NCBI GenBank assembly: GCA_036226585.1
Contig: CP108997.1
Span: 3,658,001 to 3,722,000, forward strand
Reading direction: 5' to 3'
Source of the DNA: Streptomyces sp. NBC_00708
Lineage (GTDB): Bacteria > Actinomycetota > Actinomycetes > Streptomycetales > Streptomycetaceae
Length of the DNA stretch: 64,000 nt
Made by a program: the position numbers and the translations under genes. Shown piece by piece: positions 21,976 to 30,388 of the stretch. A model generated the notes under the pieces. It was not told the origin of the DNA and did no database searches. It saw nothing but the letters and a program-made list of their open reading frames with translations. The stretch's first letter is position 1; each line of letters starts with the position of its first letter.

Positions 21976-24419
21976 GGTTCCCCCACCGAACGGGACGCCC
22001 CGGCGAACGGGCCGCCCTGATGAATCCTCCAGAGCCCCGGCCGTATCTCCACGGCACCGAAGCCCGACTCCGGCGCACCCGCGTCCAGCGCCCGCAGCGA
22101 GCGCCGGGCGTACATCCGCAGCCGGGGGTCGTCCAGCGCGTCCGCCAGCGCCAGGCATTCGGCGAACCAGACCCGGGCCGCCTCCGGGCCGTCCCGGGCC
22201 AGCGCCACCAGGGCCCGCGCCCGCGCCGCCTCGTAACGGCCCCGGGGGTGACCGGGGGCGGTCAGCGCGGCGAGGGCCGGTTCCAGCAGTTCTGCCGCGT
22301 CCTCGACCGCCCCGCCGTCCAGCAGGAGTTCGGCCAGTCCGACGAGTGCGTGCCCCGCCTCCTCCTCGGCGCCGCACTCCCGGGCGGTCTCCAGCGCCCG
22401 CGCGAACAGCTCCCGGGCGCGCCCGGAACGCCGGTAGCGCCAGGCGAGCTCGGCGAGCAGCCGCAGCATCCGCGCCTCGGCCGGGCGGTCCGCGCAGCGC
22501 CGCGCGGCGTCCAGGGCCAGGGCGTAGCACGCCTCCTCGGCCTCCGCGTCGGGCCGCGCGCACCCGGCGAGGCCGTCCGTCAGCCGTACGGCCGGCTCCC
22601 ACAGCCCGGCGTCGTACGCGGACCGGGCCAGCCGGGCGAGCGCCGGAGCGTCCGGGTCCGCCGCGCGCCGGGGCCCCGCCGCGCCCGGCAGGTACGCCAG
22701 GCACACGCGCCGGACGGCGGCCCGTACGGTCTGCGGGTCCTCCTCGGCGGCCAGCCGTTCGGCGGCGAGGAGCCGCAGCAGCTCGGGCAGCTGCCACGCG
22801 TCCCGGTCCGCCTCCACCAGCCGGTCGTCGGCCAGCCCTTCGAGCGCGGCGAGCGCCCGTGCCTCGCCGGTGCCCAGGGCGGCGGCGGCCCGCGCGGCGT
22901 CGAAGGGGCCCGGCGGCAGCAGGGACAGCAGCCGGAACTGCCGGCGCCGCCCGCCGCCGCAGTCCTCGTACGCGGTCAGCAGCCGGGCCCGTACGTCCAT
23001 GTCACCGGTGCGCAGCGCGTCGAGCCGGCCGTCCTCCGCGCGCAGCCGGGCGACGAGGGTGGCGGGTGTCCAGTGCGGCCGGGCCGCGAGCTGGGCGGCG
23101 GCGGCCCGCACGGCGAGCGGCAGCCGCCCGCACAGGCCGGCGATCTCTCCGGTCTCCTCGGCGGTCGGCCGGTGGTCCGCACCGTGGCCTTCGAACAGCC
23201 GCGCCAGTTGCCGGGTCTCCGCCGGGCGCCAGGGCCCGAGGAGCACGGTCCGCAGCCCCGGCAGCCCGGCCGGCACCCGGCGTGCGGTGAGCAGCAGGGT
23301 GTAGCCGAGCGGCAGCAGCGGCCGTACCTCGGCCTCGGAGACCACACCGTCCACGATCAGCAGGGTTGCGCGCGCGGGGGCGGGGTGCGGTGGACCTCCG
23401 CCGCCGCGCGGGTCCAGCAGGCGCAGTCCGCCGGGGAACGCGTCGGCGGCCCGGTGCGCGGCCTCGACGGCCAGGGCCGTCTTCCCGGCGCCGGGCATCC
23501 CCGTCACGGCGACGACATCGCCGCCGGAGGCCGTACGCAACAGGCGGTCGAGCGCGGCAAGTTCCTCCGTACGGCCCACGAACGACGGGTCGGGGGCGGG
23601 CAGCGCGGCGCCGGCGCCACCGCCCGCCCGGCCGGCCACCGGGCGCCCGTCCGGTCCGGGGCGGGCCAGGTCCGGATCGCCCGCCAGGATGAGCCGCTGG
23701 AGCCGGCGGGAGCTCGGACCCGGTTCGATGCCCAGCTCGTCCACCAGGGTCTGCCGCAGCAGCGTGAACACGCGCAGCGCCTCGGCCTGCCGCCCGCACC
23801 GGTAGAGCGCCACCATCAGATGCGCGTGGAACTCCTCGCGCAGCGGGTACTCCGCCGCCAGCTCGTGCAGTTCGGGGACGAGTTCGCGGTGCATGCCGAG
23901 GTGCAGCTCGGCCCGGACCCGCTCGTCGAGCGCCGTGGTGCGGGCCTCGTCCATGCGGACGGCGGCGCCCTCCAGGAGCGGCCCGTGCGGGATGTCCGAG
24001 AGCAGTGGCCCCCGCCACAGGGCGAGGGCGCTGCGCTGGAGGCCGGCCGCCGCGGCGAAGTCGCCGTCGTGCAGGGCCAGGTGGCCGCGCCGGGACAGGT
24101 CGAGGAAGGCCGTGCTGTCGAGCTCGTCGGGGGTGACCCGCGCCAGGTAGCCGGGGCGGCGGGTGAGCAGCGTCTCGCCGTCGTGGCGCGGGTCGGCGGT
24201 GCGCAGGGCCTTGCGCAGGTGGGACACGTACACCTGGAGGGTGGTGGCGGCGGTGCGCGGCGGGGAGTCGGGCCACAGCTCGTCGATGAGGCTGTCCACC
24301 GACACGACCTCGTTCGCGCGGACCAGCAGCGTCCCGAGGACACCCCGCAGCTTGGCGGCCGCCGGCGCACCGCCGCTGACCTCCAGGGGTCCCAGGATGC
24401 CGAAACGCACCGCGCCCAT
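21966..24419 (-). CDS. SARP-family regulator (AfsR/RedD-type with ATPase and TPR)
   Basis: An 817-residue AfsR-like protein. The N-terminal OmpR-type winged helix (1-90) begins VRFGILGPLEVSGGAPAA. A BTAD domain (about 95-245) includes YPLREEFHAHLMVALYRCGR, then QAEALRVF and DELGIEPGPSSRRLQ. An NTP-binding domain follows with VTGMPGAGKTALAVEAAH, then TPR-like repeats. SARPs bind direct repeats near the -35 region of antibiotic promoters. Only 3 bp separate it from the AfsA-like gene upstream, so both are probably made from one transcript. Confidence 0.94.
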   Translation of the reverse strand: MGAVRFGILGPLEVSGGAPAAAKLRGVLGTLLVRANEVVSVDSLIDELWPDSPPRTAATTLQVYVSHLRKALRTADPRHDGETLLTRRPGYLARVTPDELDSTAFLDLSRRGHLALHDGDFAAAAGLQRSALALWRGPLLSDIPHGPLLEGAAVRMDEARTTALDERVRAELHLGMHRELVPELHELAAEYPLREEFHAHLMVALYRCGRQAEALRVFTLLRQTLVDELGIEPGPSSRRLQRLILAGDPDLARPGPDGRPVAGRAGGGAGAALPAPDPSFVGRTEELAALDRLLRTASGGDVVAVTGMPGAGKTALAVEAAHRAADAFPGGLRLLDPRGGGGPPHPAPARATLLIVDGVVSEAEVRPLLPLGYTLLLTARRVPAGLPGLRTVLLGPWRPAETRQLARLFEGHGADHRPTAEETGEIAGLCGRLPLAVRAAAAQLAARPHWTPATLVARLRAEDGRLDALRTGDMDVRARLLTAYEDCGGGRRRQFRLLSLLPPGPFDAARAAAALGTGEARALAALEGLADDRLVEADRDAWQLPELLRLLAAERLAAEEDPQTVRAAVRRVCLAYLPGAAGPRRAADPDAPALARLARSAYDAGLWEPAVRLTDGLAGCARPDAEAEEACYALALDAARRCADRPAEARMLRLLAELAWRYRRSGRARELFARALETARECGAEEEAGHALVGLAELLLDGGAVEDAAELLEPALAALTAPGHPRGRYEAARARALVALARDGPEAARVWFAECLALADALDDPRLRMYARRSLRALDAGAPESGFGAVEIRPGLWRIHQGGPFAGASRSVGEPCR

Positions 24420-24422
24420 CGG

Positions 24423-25457
24423 TCAGTAGTCCTGGACCACGCAGGTGCGGGCCTCGGCGACCGCCCACCGCTGCTGGGTCAGCGTCAGGGTCACCGGCAC
24501 CGAGGGCCGCCCCTCGGCGTCCCGGCCCAGCGGCCCGGCCACCGCCACGCAGCGCAGCGGCAGCGCGCGTTCCGCCTGCCCCCGGAAGTGCACCTGGCAG
24601 GCGCCCAGGGTGGTGCGCTCCGGGTCCAGACCGTGCGTGCGGCCGGCGGTGAGCAGCGAGCTCTGGCGCAGCGCCTCCAGCAGGTGCAGCCCGGAGAACT
24701 GGCCCTCCTGGCGCCCGTCCGTGACGTCGAAGACCGGGCTGACCGGCGCGGACAGCACCCAGGTGCTGATCCGGCCGCGCGAGGCGTCCACGGGCTCGCT
24801 GATCACCACGTTCTCCCCGGCGGACCGGCCCACCTCGACGGCACCGGCCGGGCGCGGCGGGGCGTCGGGGGCGTCGTTCAGCTCGGGCACGGCGCGCATC
24901 GCCTGCCGGGCGTGCGCGACGTGCTTGCGGTACAGCTTCGGCATCAGGAAGACCATCCCGGCCGCCCCGAACCCGCACGGCCGCTCGTCGATCCGTACGT
25001 CGAGATGGAAGTCGAGCCCGCGCGGCACCTCGGCGACCACGTTGGCGGGCCGGGCCCTGATCCGCGTCTCCATGACCACGCCCCGGCCGCCCGCCGGGTC
25101 CGTGCGCCAGGCGGAGAGATCGGTGAGGTCGAGGGAGAAGCGGTAGAAGAGGCCGGGACGTTCGCCGGGCACGCCGAAGTAGCGGTGGCCGACGAGTTCG
25201 CCGACGTCCCGCACACCGGCGGTGGCGATCTGGAGTTCGTGGAAGCGCCCGGGGCCGTCGTTGAAGAGCGGATGGGCCACGGGGGTGTCGCCGACGAGGG
25301 TGAAGTGCTCCTCACCCAGGCTCGGCGCGTCCAGGGCGTAGGACGACCGGGCGGCCGGGCGGTGGATCAGGTGCTGGGCGGCCCCCGCGTTCCCCGCAGC
25401 CGCTGTCGCACGTCCGTGGATGGCGGGAGCCGAGGTCATGCGGTTGTCGACTGTCAT
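24423..25457 (-). CDS. AfsA/ScbA-like gamma-butyrolactone biosynthesis protein
   Basis: A 344-residue protein with two hot-dog segments as in AfsA (~300). The first is near LIHRPAARSSYALDA and HPLFNDGPGRFHELQIAT. The second is near EGQFSGLHLLEALRQSSLL, matching the AfsA stretch DHVPGMLLLEAARQ. AfsA proteins condense a beta-ketoacyl thioester with dihydroxyacetone phosphate, giving the butyrolactone signal precursor. It heads a four-gene operon with a SARP, an ATPase-LuxR and an AMP-ligase-like protein. No ArpA/ScbR-type receptor gene is in the window. Some AfsA homologues act in secondary metabolism or regulation instead, so signal synthesis is an inference. Confidence 0.85.
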   Translation of the reverse strand: MTVDNRMTSAPAIHGRATAAAGNAGAAQHLIHRPAARSSYALDAPSLGEEHFTLVGDTPVAHPLFNDGPGRFHELQIATAGVRDVGELVGHRYFGVPGERPGLFYRFSLDLTDLSAWRTDPAGGRGVVMETRIRARPANVVAEVPRGLDFHLDVRIDERPCGFGAAGMVFLMPKLYRKHVAHARQAMRAVPELNDAPDAPPRPAGAVEVGRSAGENVVISEPVDASRGRISTWVLSAPVSPVFDVTDGRQEGQFSGLHLLEALRQSSLLTAGRTHGLDPERTTLGACQVHFRGQAERALPLRCVAVAGPLGRDAEGRPSVPVTLTLTQQRWAVAEARTCVVQDY

Positions 25458-25561
25458 GTCCCTCCCCTTCTCTCAGCACATGGTGGAGTCCCTGACAAGC
25501 CCCGGCCACCCGTCGCCGCTGACCACAAAGTGCATGGCAGGAAGGTGCGTTCGGCAGGGGA

Positions 25562-25650
25562 GCGGGGCTTAAGCGGCGCCCATGGACGGGGCGCGATGCT
25601 GTGCCCCGACAGCCCCGCCGAGGGACATCCCCCGCGCCCTCGGCGGGGCT
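25562..25650 (+). promoter_or_regulatory. Leader hairpin with a competing pairing, possible attenuator
   Basis: Arms AGCCCCGCCGAGGG (25611-25624) and CCCTCGGCGGGGCT (25637-25650) form a perfect 14-bp stem, followed by TTT and then the ribosome site GAGGGAGG of the MFS gene. Upstream, GCGGGGCT (25562-25569) can pair with AGCCCCGC (25611-25618), which would break the stem. No plus-strand gene lies upstream that would need a terminator here. Confidence 0.5.
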
Positions 25651-25670
25651 TTCCCGAGGGAGGCACCGCG

Positions 25671-27017
25671 ATGGCCATCACCGACACCGACGGCGACCGT
25701 TCCGCCCCGCCCGCACCGGCGCGCGCCGGCGGACCGAGCCGCCGCGTGCGGCTCGGCTACGCCTCGGGCTCGCTCGTCACGGGCACGTTCACCACGCTGC
25801 CGGGGCTCCTCCTGCTCCCGTACCTCACCGACACGCTCGGCGTCGGCGCCGCGCTGGCCGGGGCGGTCGTCTTCCTGCCGAAGGCGTGGGACGTCGTCCT
25901 CAACCCGTTCGTGGGCCGCGCCAGCGACCGCACGCGCACCCGCTGGGGCTCCCGCCGCCCGTATGTGCTGTGGGGCGGGCTCGTCATGGCCCTGGGCTTC
26001 GCGCTGACCTTCGCGGGCCCGCTGCCCGGCCCGGCCGGTGCCTGGTTCACCGCCGCCGGCTACCTCCTCACCGCGACCGCCTTCGCCTTCTTCCAGGTCC
26101 CGTACGTCGCCATGCCCGCCGAACTCGCGGACCGCGAGGAGGACCGGATGCGCCTGGTCGCGGGCCGGGTCGCGGTGATCGGCGTGGCGGCCCTGGTGAC
26201 GGGGGCGGCGGCACCCGCCCTGGTGGACGCGGGCGGCGGCGGCCTGGCGGGACACCGGTACGCCGGGGTGTTCGGCGCGGTGGTGGTCGCGGCGGGGGCG
26301 GTGTGGGTGTGCGCGGGGACCCGTACGGGGCGGAGCACCGCACCCGTCGTCGCGTCGCAGCCCACCCTGCGCGAGCAGTTCGCCGCCGCGCGCGCCAATC
26401 CGCCGTTCATGGCGCTGCTGCGCTGCGTGGTCCTCCAGTCCGTCGCCACCGGCGTACTCCTCGCGGGCGCCCCGTACTTCGCCGACCACGTGCTGCACGA
26501 CTCCTCCGGGGTCGGTCCGCTGGTGGCCGCGTTCGTCGCGCCGAACCTGCTGACCATGCCGCTGTGGTCCCGGCTGCGCGGTCCGCGCGGATACGCCCTG
26601 GCCTCCGCGCTGTTCATCGCCGGCTGTCTGCTCTTCCTGGCCTCGCCGGTGCTGCCGCAGGGCGCGGTCCTGGTCACGATGGCCCTGGCCGGCACCGGCC
26701 ACGCGGGCCAGCTGCTCTTCCTGTACGCGATGCTGCCGGACTGCGTGGCGCGGGACACGGCCCGGACCGGCCGCCGTCAGGGGGGCGTGCTCTCCGGGGT
26801 GTTCACGACGGCGGAGGGCCTGGGCGTGGCCGTCGGTCCGTTCCTCTACGGCCTGGTTCTCCAGCTCACCGGCTATGTCTCCTCCGGCACCGGTGACGCC
26901 GCCGCGCAGTCCCTCACGGCCCGCGTCGGCATCCTGGCGGGCTTCGGCGCGCTCCCGGCGCTGGCCGCCGTCGCGGCGGTCCTCCTGCTGCGCGCGTACG
27001 ACCCCGCCCCTAAGTAG
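25671..27017 (+). CDS. MFS transporter, GPH (sugar/cation symporter) type
   Basis: A 448-residue membrane protein of about 12 hydrophobic helices. Motifs of the GPH/MFS_2 branch are visible: PKAWDVVLNPFVGRASDRTR, WGSRRPYVLWG and FFQVPYVAMPAEL. ATG at 25671 is preceded by GAGGGAGG at 9 nt. It sits at the edge of the biosynthetic region, divergent from the AfsA operon, and could export or import a cluster-related compound, although GPH proteins usually move sugars. The leader holds a strong hairpin that may control expression. Confidence 0.9.
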   Translation: MAITDTDGDRSAPPAPARAGGPSRRVRLGYASGSLVTGTFTTLPGLLLLPYLTDTLGVGAALAGAVVFLPKAWDVVLNPFVGRASDRTRTRWGSRRPYVLWGGLVMALGFALTFAGPLPGPAGAWFTAAGYLLTATAFAFFQVPYVAMPAELADREEDRMRLVAGRVAVIGVAALVTGAAAPALVDAGGGGLAGHRYAGVFGAVVVAAGAVWVCAGTRTGRSTAPVVASQPTLREQFAAARANPPFMALLRCVVLQSVATGVLLAGAPYFADHVLHDSSGVGPLVAAFVAPNLLTMPLWSRLRGPRGYALASALFIAGCLLFLASPVLPQGAVLVTMALAGTGHAGQLLFLYAMLPDCVARDTARTGRRQGGVLSGVFTTAEGLGVAVGPFLYGLVLQLTGYVSSGTGDAAAQSLTARVGILAGFGALPALAAVAAVLLLRAYDPAPK

Positions 27018-27096
27018 TCCCCCTAGCCCATAACACGGGTAGGCGCGCCCGCACCCCCGCAGCATGATGGGCACGTCGTGACGCGCGCATCGGGGG

Positions 27097-28050
27097 GTGG
27101 CTTTCGTGACGTACACGCGGGACCGGTACACCACGCAGGTCGGCTTCGGCCCGGACGTGCGCGAACTGATCACCCGGGCCCTCGCCCCGCAGGAGCCCGG
27201 CCTCGTCGTGAGGACCGGGGCCTACGTCGTCGACCCGCCGTTCTTCGGCAACGGGGACATCGGCCGGGTCGCCGTCTGCGGTGCGGTCAACGACCTCGCG
27301 GCCACCGGCGCCGACCCCCGCCACCTGGCCCTCGGCATCGTGCTGGAGGCCGGGCTGCCCCTCGACCTGGTCCACCGGCTCACCGCATCGGTCCGGGAGG
27401 CCGCCGCCGAGGCGGGGGTCACCGTCGCCGCCGTGGACACCCAGGTCGTCCGCGCGGGCGAGGCGGACCGGGTCTACGTCACCGCGACCGCGTTCGGGGA
27501 GCGCGGCGGGCCCGCGCTTGGCCCGGAACGCGTCAGCCCCGGCGACCGCGTCGTGGTCACGGGCCCCCTCGGCGACCACGCCGCCCATCTGGTCTCCCTG
27601 CGCGACGGCCTCGGCTACGAGCACCACGTGCCCAGCGACTGTGCCCCGCTGGCCGGCCTCCTGCGCGAGATCCGGGCCGGCCTGCACCACGCCCGCCCCG
27701 TCGGAGCCGGCGGTCTCGCGGAGGTCCTGCGCCTGAGCGCCGAGGCCCGGGGCCTGACCCTGCGCGTCGACGAGACCGCGCTGCCCGTGCGCCCCGGGGC
27801 CCGGGTGGCGCTCGCCACCCGGGGCCTCGCACCGCTGGACGCGGCCTGCGCGGGCTGCCTGTGCCTGTTCGTCCCGCCGGAACGCACGGACACCGTGCTC
27901 GCCGCGCTGCGGGCCCGCCCCGGGGGCCGTCACGCCGCCGTCGTCGGCGAGGTGACGGCCGACCCCCTGGGCGACGTCGAGTACGTCACCCCGGACGGCC
28001 CCCACGCCCGGACACCGAGCGCGGGGCCGCTGCCGGAACGGCTGTTGTGA
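27097..28050 (+). CDS. AIR synthase-related (HypE/PurM-superfamily) orphan
   Basis: A 317-residue protein of the PurM/HypE superfamily. VDPPFFGNGDIGRVAVCGAV then NDLAATGADPRHLALGIVLE (about residues 43-82) resembles the N-terminal HypE motif with its metal-nucleotide Asp; VSPGDRVVVTGPLGDHAA is the central strand-loop. The C-terminal HypE cysteine tail (PRIC) is missing and no hydrogenase maturation genes are nearby, so a hydrogenase role is unlikely. An ATP-using amide or thiocarboxylate reaction is typical of the fold. GTG 27097 is used; GTG 27106 has better ribosome-site spacing. Confidence 0.8.
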   Translation: MAFVTYTRDRYTTQVGFGPDVRELITRALAPQEPGLVVRTGAYVVDPPFFGNGDIGRVAVCGAVNDLAATGADPRHLALGIVLEAGLPLDLVHRLTASVREAAAEAGVTVAAVDTQVVRAGEADRVYVTATAFGERGGPALGPERVSPGDRVVVTGPLGDHAAHLVSLRDGLGYEHHVPSDCAPLAGLLREIRAGLHHARPVGAGGLAEVLRLSAEARGLTLRVDETALPVRPGARVALATRGLAPLDAACAGCLCLFVPPERTDTVLAALRARPGGRHAAVVGEVTADPLGDVEYVTPDGPHARTPSAGPLPERLL

Positions 28051-28059
28051 CGCCCCCGG

Positions 28060-29259
28060 TCACCGCTGCTCGGCGACCAGCGGAGCCGCCTCGGGCCGCC
28101 CCGCGGCCACCGGGCGGCGCCGGACGGGCATGCCCACGGTCGGGTTGGCGACGCCCCACGCCGCCCCCTTGCAGATCAGCTCCTTGTAGAGCGCGGCGGC
28201 CCGTCCCCTCAGCGTCGCCCGGACCGCGCGGTCGTCGGCGGTGACGTACTGGATCAGGCCGTCCTTGCGGCCCAGCGAGACGCACTGGTTGAAGTAACGC
28301 AGCGGTGTGGACGGGACCTTGGTGCCGGTGAGGCGGGCCGCGATCGCGTCGGCCGCCTGCCAGGCGGTGGGGACGCCCGAGGCGCAGGACATCCGCAGCG
28401 GCTTGTCGCCGGGGCCCGCGACGAGGGCCGCGTCGCCGATGGCGTACACGTCGGGGTGCGACACCGAGCGCATGGTCGCGTCGACCACGATCCGGCCGTT
28501 GTCGTCCGTCTCCAGCGTGGTGGCCGCCGCGAGCGGGTGGACCGCGAAGCCCGCCGTCCACACGGTGACCGCCGCCGGGAGCGAGGTGCCGTCGGCGGTG
28601 GTGACGTGAGCGGCCCCGACCTCGGCGACGGCGGTGTGCTCGTGGACGGTGAGGGAGAGCCGGTCGCACACCTTGCGGACGTGCGCGCGGCCCGCGGGCG
28701 AGAGCCAGTCGCCGAGTTCACCGCGTGCGGCGAGGGCGATGTCGAGGTCCGGGCGGGCCTCCGCGAACTCGGTCGCCGCCTCCAGCCCGGTCAGCCCGCC
28801 GCCGACGACGAGCACGGACTGTCCGGGCGCGAGGGCCGCCAGCCGGTCGCGCAGCCGGAGCGCGCCGGGGCGGCTCGCGATCTCGTGGGCGTGCTCGGCG
28901 GTGCCGGGGACACCGTGGGTGTTCCAGGCGCTGCCGAGTGCGTAGACGAGGCTGTCGTACGCCAACTCCCGCTGCCCGTCCGCGTCCTGGACGGTGACGG
29001 CCCTGCGGTCGGCGTCCACGGCGGTGACCCGGCCGACCTTCAGCTCCACACCGGTGCCGGCGAACATCTCCGCGAAGGGGCGGGGCTTGAGGTCCTGGCC
29101 CGCCGCGAGCTGGTGCATGCGGACGCGCTCGACGAAGTCGGGCTCCGCGTTGACGAGGGTGACGGTGACGTCCTCGCGGCGCAGCCGCTTGGCGACGCGG
29201 CCCGCGGCGATGGCTCCGGCGTATCCGGCTCCGAGGACGATGATGCGGTGCTGCTGCAT
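28060..29259 (-). CDS. NAD(P)/FAD oxidoreductase, NDH-2-like
   Basis: A 399-residue pyridine nucleotide-disulfide type flavoprotein. The N-terminal FAD site is RIIVLGAGYAGAIAAGRVA; a second nucleotide fold is SVLVVGGGLTGLEAATE; the FAD-binding end is HPDVYAIGDAA. There is no C-terminal membrane helix. AGGAG lies 8 nt before ATG 29259. It lies downstream of an ECF41 sigma gene on the same strand, in keeping with the oxidoreductases that often neighbour ECF41 factors. A Crp-like palindrome is centred about 100 bp upstream of the start. Confidence 0.9.
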   Translation of the reverse strand: MQQHRIIVLGAGYAGAIAAGRVAKRLRREDVTVTLVNAEPDFVERVRMHQLAAGQDLKPRPFAEMFAGTGVELKVGRVTAVDADRRAVTVQDADGQRELAYDSLVYALGSAWNTHGVPGTAEHAHEIASRPGALRLRDRLAALAPGQSVLVVGGGLTGLEAATEFAEARPDLDIALAARGELGDWLSPAGRAHVRKVCDRLSLTVHEHTAVAEVGAAHVTTADGTSLPAAVTVWTAGFAVHPLAAATTLETDDNGRIVVDATMRSVSHPDVYAIGDAALVAGPGDKPLRMSCASGVPTAWQAADAIAARLTGTKVPSTPLRYFNQCVSLGRKDGLIQYVTADDRAVRATLRGRAAALYKELICKGAAWGVANPTVGMPVRRRPVAAGRPEAAPLVAEQR

Positions 29260-29352
29260 GGTGCCTGCTCCTGTCTCGGGCGGGTTCGCCCCTGCGGGGT
29301 GGTTTCTCGCCCCTTGAACCGGGCAGCCCGCGCTTTCCTGACAGAAGGAGAA

Positions 29353-29368
29353 TGTGACCTGGGTCACG
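29353..29368. promoter_or_regulatory. Crp-like palindrome
   Basis: TGTGACCTGGGTCACG: TGTGA-N6-TCACG, with the perfect inner arms GTGACC and GGTCAC. It lies in the 127-bp gap upstream of the NDH-2-like gene and after the ECF41 stop. Matches the Crp consensus TGTGA-N6-TCACA at all but the last base. Confidence 0.55.
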
Positions 29369-29386
29369 TAGCGCGCGATGGGTCGC

Positions 29387-30331
29387 TCAGAAGGCCGTGA
29401 GCAGCGGCTTTCCGTGGTCCATGGCCGCCCACTGCCGGGTCGCCCGCTCCAGCTTGTCCGGGTTGACCTGGTTGCGGAAGGAGGCGATGCCCTCGGGGGT
29501 GACCTCCACGCACATGACGCCGATGACCCGGCCGCCGACGGCCGCCACGACGGCGTGGGAGCCGTTGGCGGTCGTGAGGTACAGGTCGACGGAACCGCCG
29601 GTCATCGCCGTCTTCGCCTTGCCGGGCTTGAGCAGGCCGCGCATGAACGTCGCGACGGCCTTCGCGCCCTCGAACGCCCTGGCGCGGGCCGGCACCTTGC
29701 CGCCGCCGTCCCCGATGGAGATCGCGTCCGCGGTCAGCAGCTCCACCAGCGGTTCGGTACGGCCGCCGGCGGCGGCGAGCAGGAACTCCTCGATGACCCG
29801 GCGGGCGGCGGCCTCGTCGACCCGGGTGCGGGTCCTGCCGTCGGCGATGTGCTTCTTCGCCCGGTGGTAGATCTGCTGGGCGGCGGATTCGCCGATGTCC
29901 AGGATCTCCGCGATCTCCCGGTGCGGATGGCCGAACGCCTCGCGCAGCACGTAGACGGCCCGCTCGTTCGGCGTCAGCCGCTCCATGAGCGTGAGCACGG
30001 CGTACGAGACCGACTCGCGCTGCTCGGCCGTGTCGGCGGGGCCGAGCATGGCGTCCCCGCCGAGCAGCGGCTCGGGCAGCCACGCGCCCACGTACGTCTC
30101 GCGGCGGGCGCGGGCGGAGGTGAGCTGGTTGAGGCAGAGGTTGGTGAGGACCTTGGTCAGCCAGGCCTCGGGAACCTCGATCCGCCGGATGTCGGCGGCC
30201 TGCCAGCGCAGATACGTGTCCTGCACGGCGTCCTCGGCCTCGCTCGCGGAGCCCAGGAGCCGGTAGGCGATGGCCTCCAGCCGGGGCCTGGCCGCCTCGA
30301 ACCGGTCCACGTCCTGCACGGTCGGGTTCAT
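29387..30331 (-). CDS. ECF41-family RNA polymerase sigma factor (SigJ-like)
   Basis: A 314-residue ECF sigma factor with sigma region 2 (SEAEDAVQDTYLRWQ), region 4 (LTPNERAVYVLREAFGHPHR and the HTH after it) and a SnoaL-like C-terminal domain of about 120 residues. The diagnostic ECF41 motifs WLPEP (84-88) and DGGGKV (208-213) are present. In this family the C-terminal domain replaces an anti-sigma factor by modulating activity in cis. The neighbouring NDH-2-like oxidoreductase is a plausible target. I saw no clear TGTCACA/CGTC promoter for it. Confidence 0.94.
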   Translation of the reverse strand: MNPTVQDVDRFEAARPRLEAIAYRLLGSASEAEDAVQDTYLRWQAADIRRIEVPEAWLTKVLTNLCLNQLTSARARRETYVGAWLPEPLLGGDAMLGPADTAEQRESVSYAVLTLMERLTPNERAVYVLREAFGHPHREIAEILDIGESAAQQIYHRAKKHIADGRTRTRVDEAAARRVIEEFLLAAAGGRTEPLVELLTADAISIGDGGGKVPARARAFEGAKAVATFMRGLLKPGKAKTAMTGGSVDLYLTTANGSHAVVAAVGGRVIGVMCVEVTPEGIASFRNQVNPDKLERATRQWAAMDHGKPLLTAF

Positions 30332-30388
30332 GCCCCGGATTTTAACGCCCGGTGGCGGGGGCGGTCCGGTGGTGCGGGGCCGGTGGTC

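Noticed and set aside
21627..25670. Long N-terminal extension of the MFS gene
   Set aside because: The frame is open but only the last 448 codons show a transporter; a good ribosome site lies at 25671, and the extension is antisense to the SARP and AfsA-like genes.
27097..28050. Hydrogenase maturation HypE
   Set aside because: Terminal cysteine and other hyp genes are absent.
29260..29386. ECF41 promoter upstream of the NDH-2-like gene
   Set aside because: Only a partial TGTCAGG is visible, with no convincing CGTC at the right spacing.
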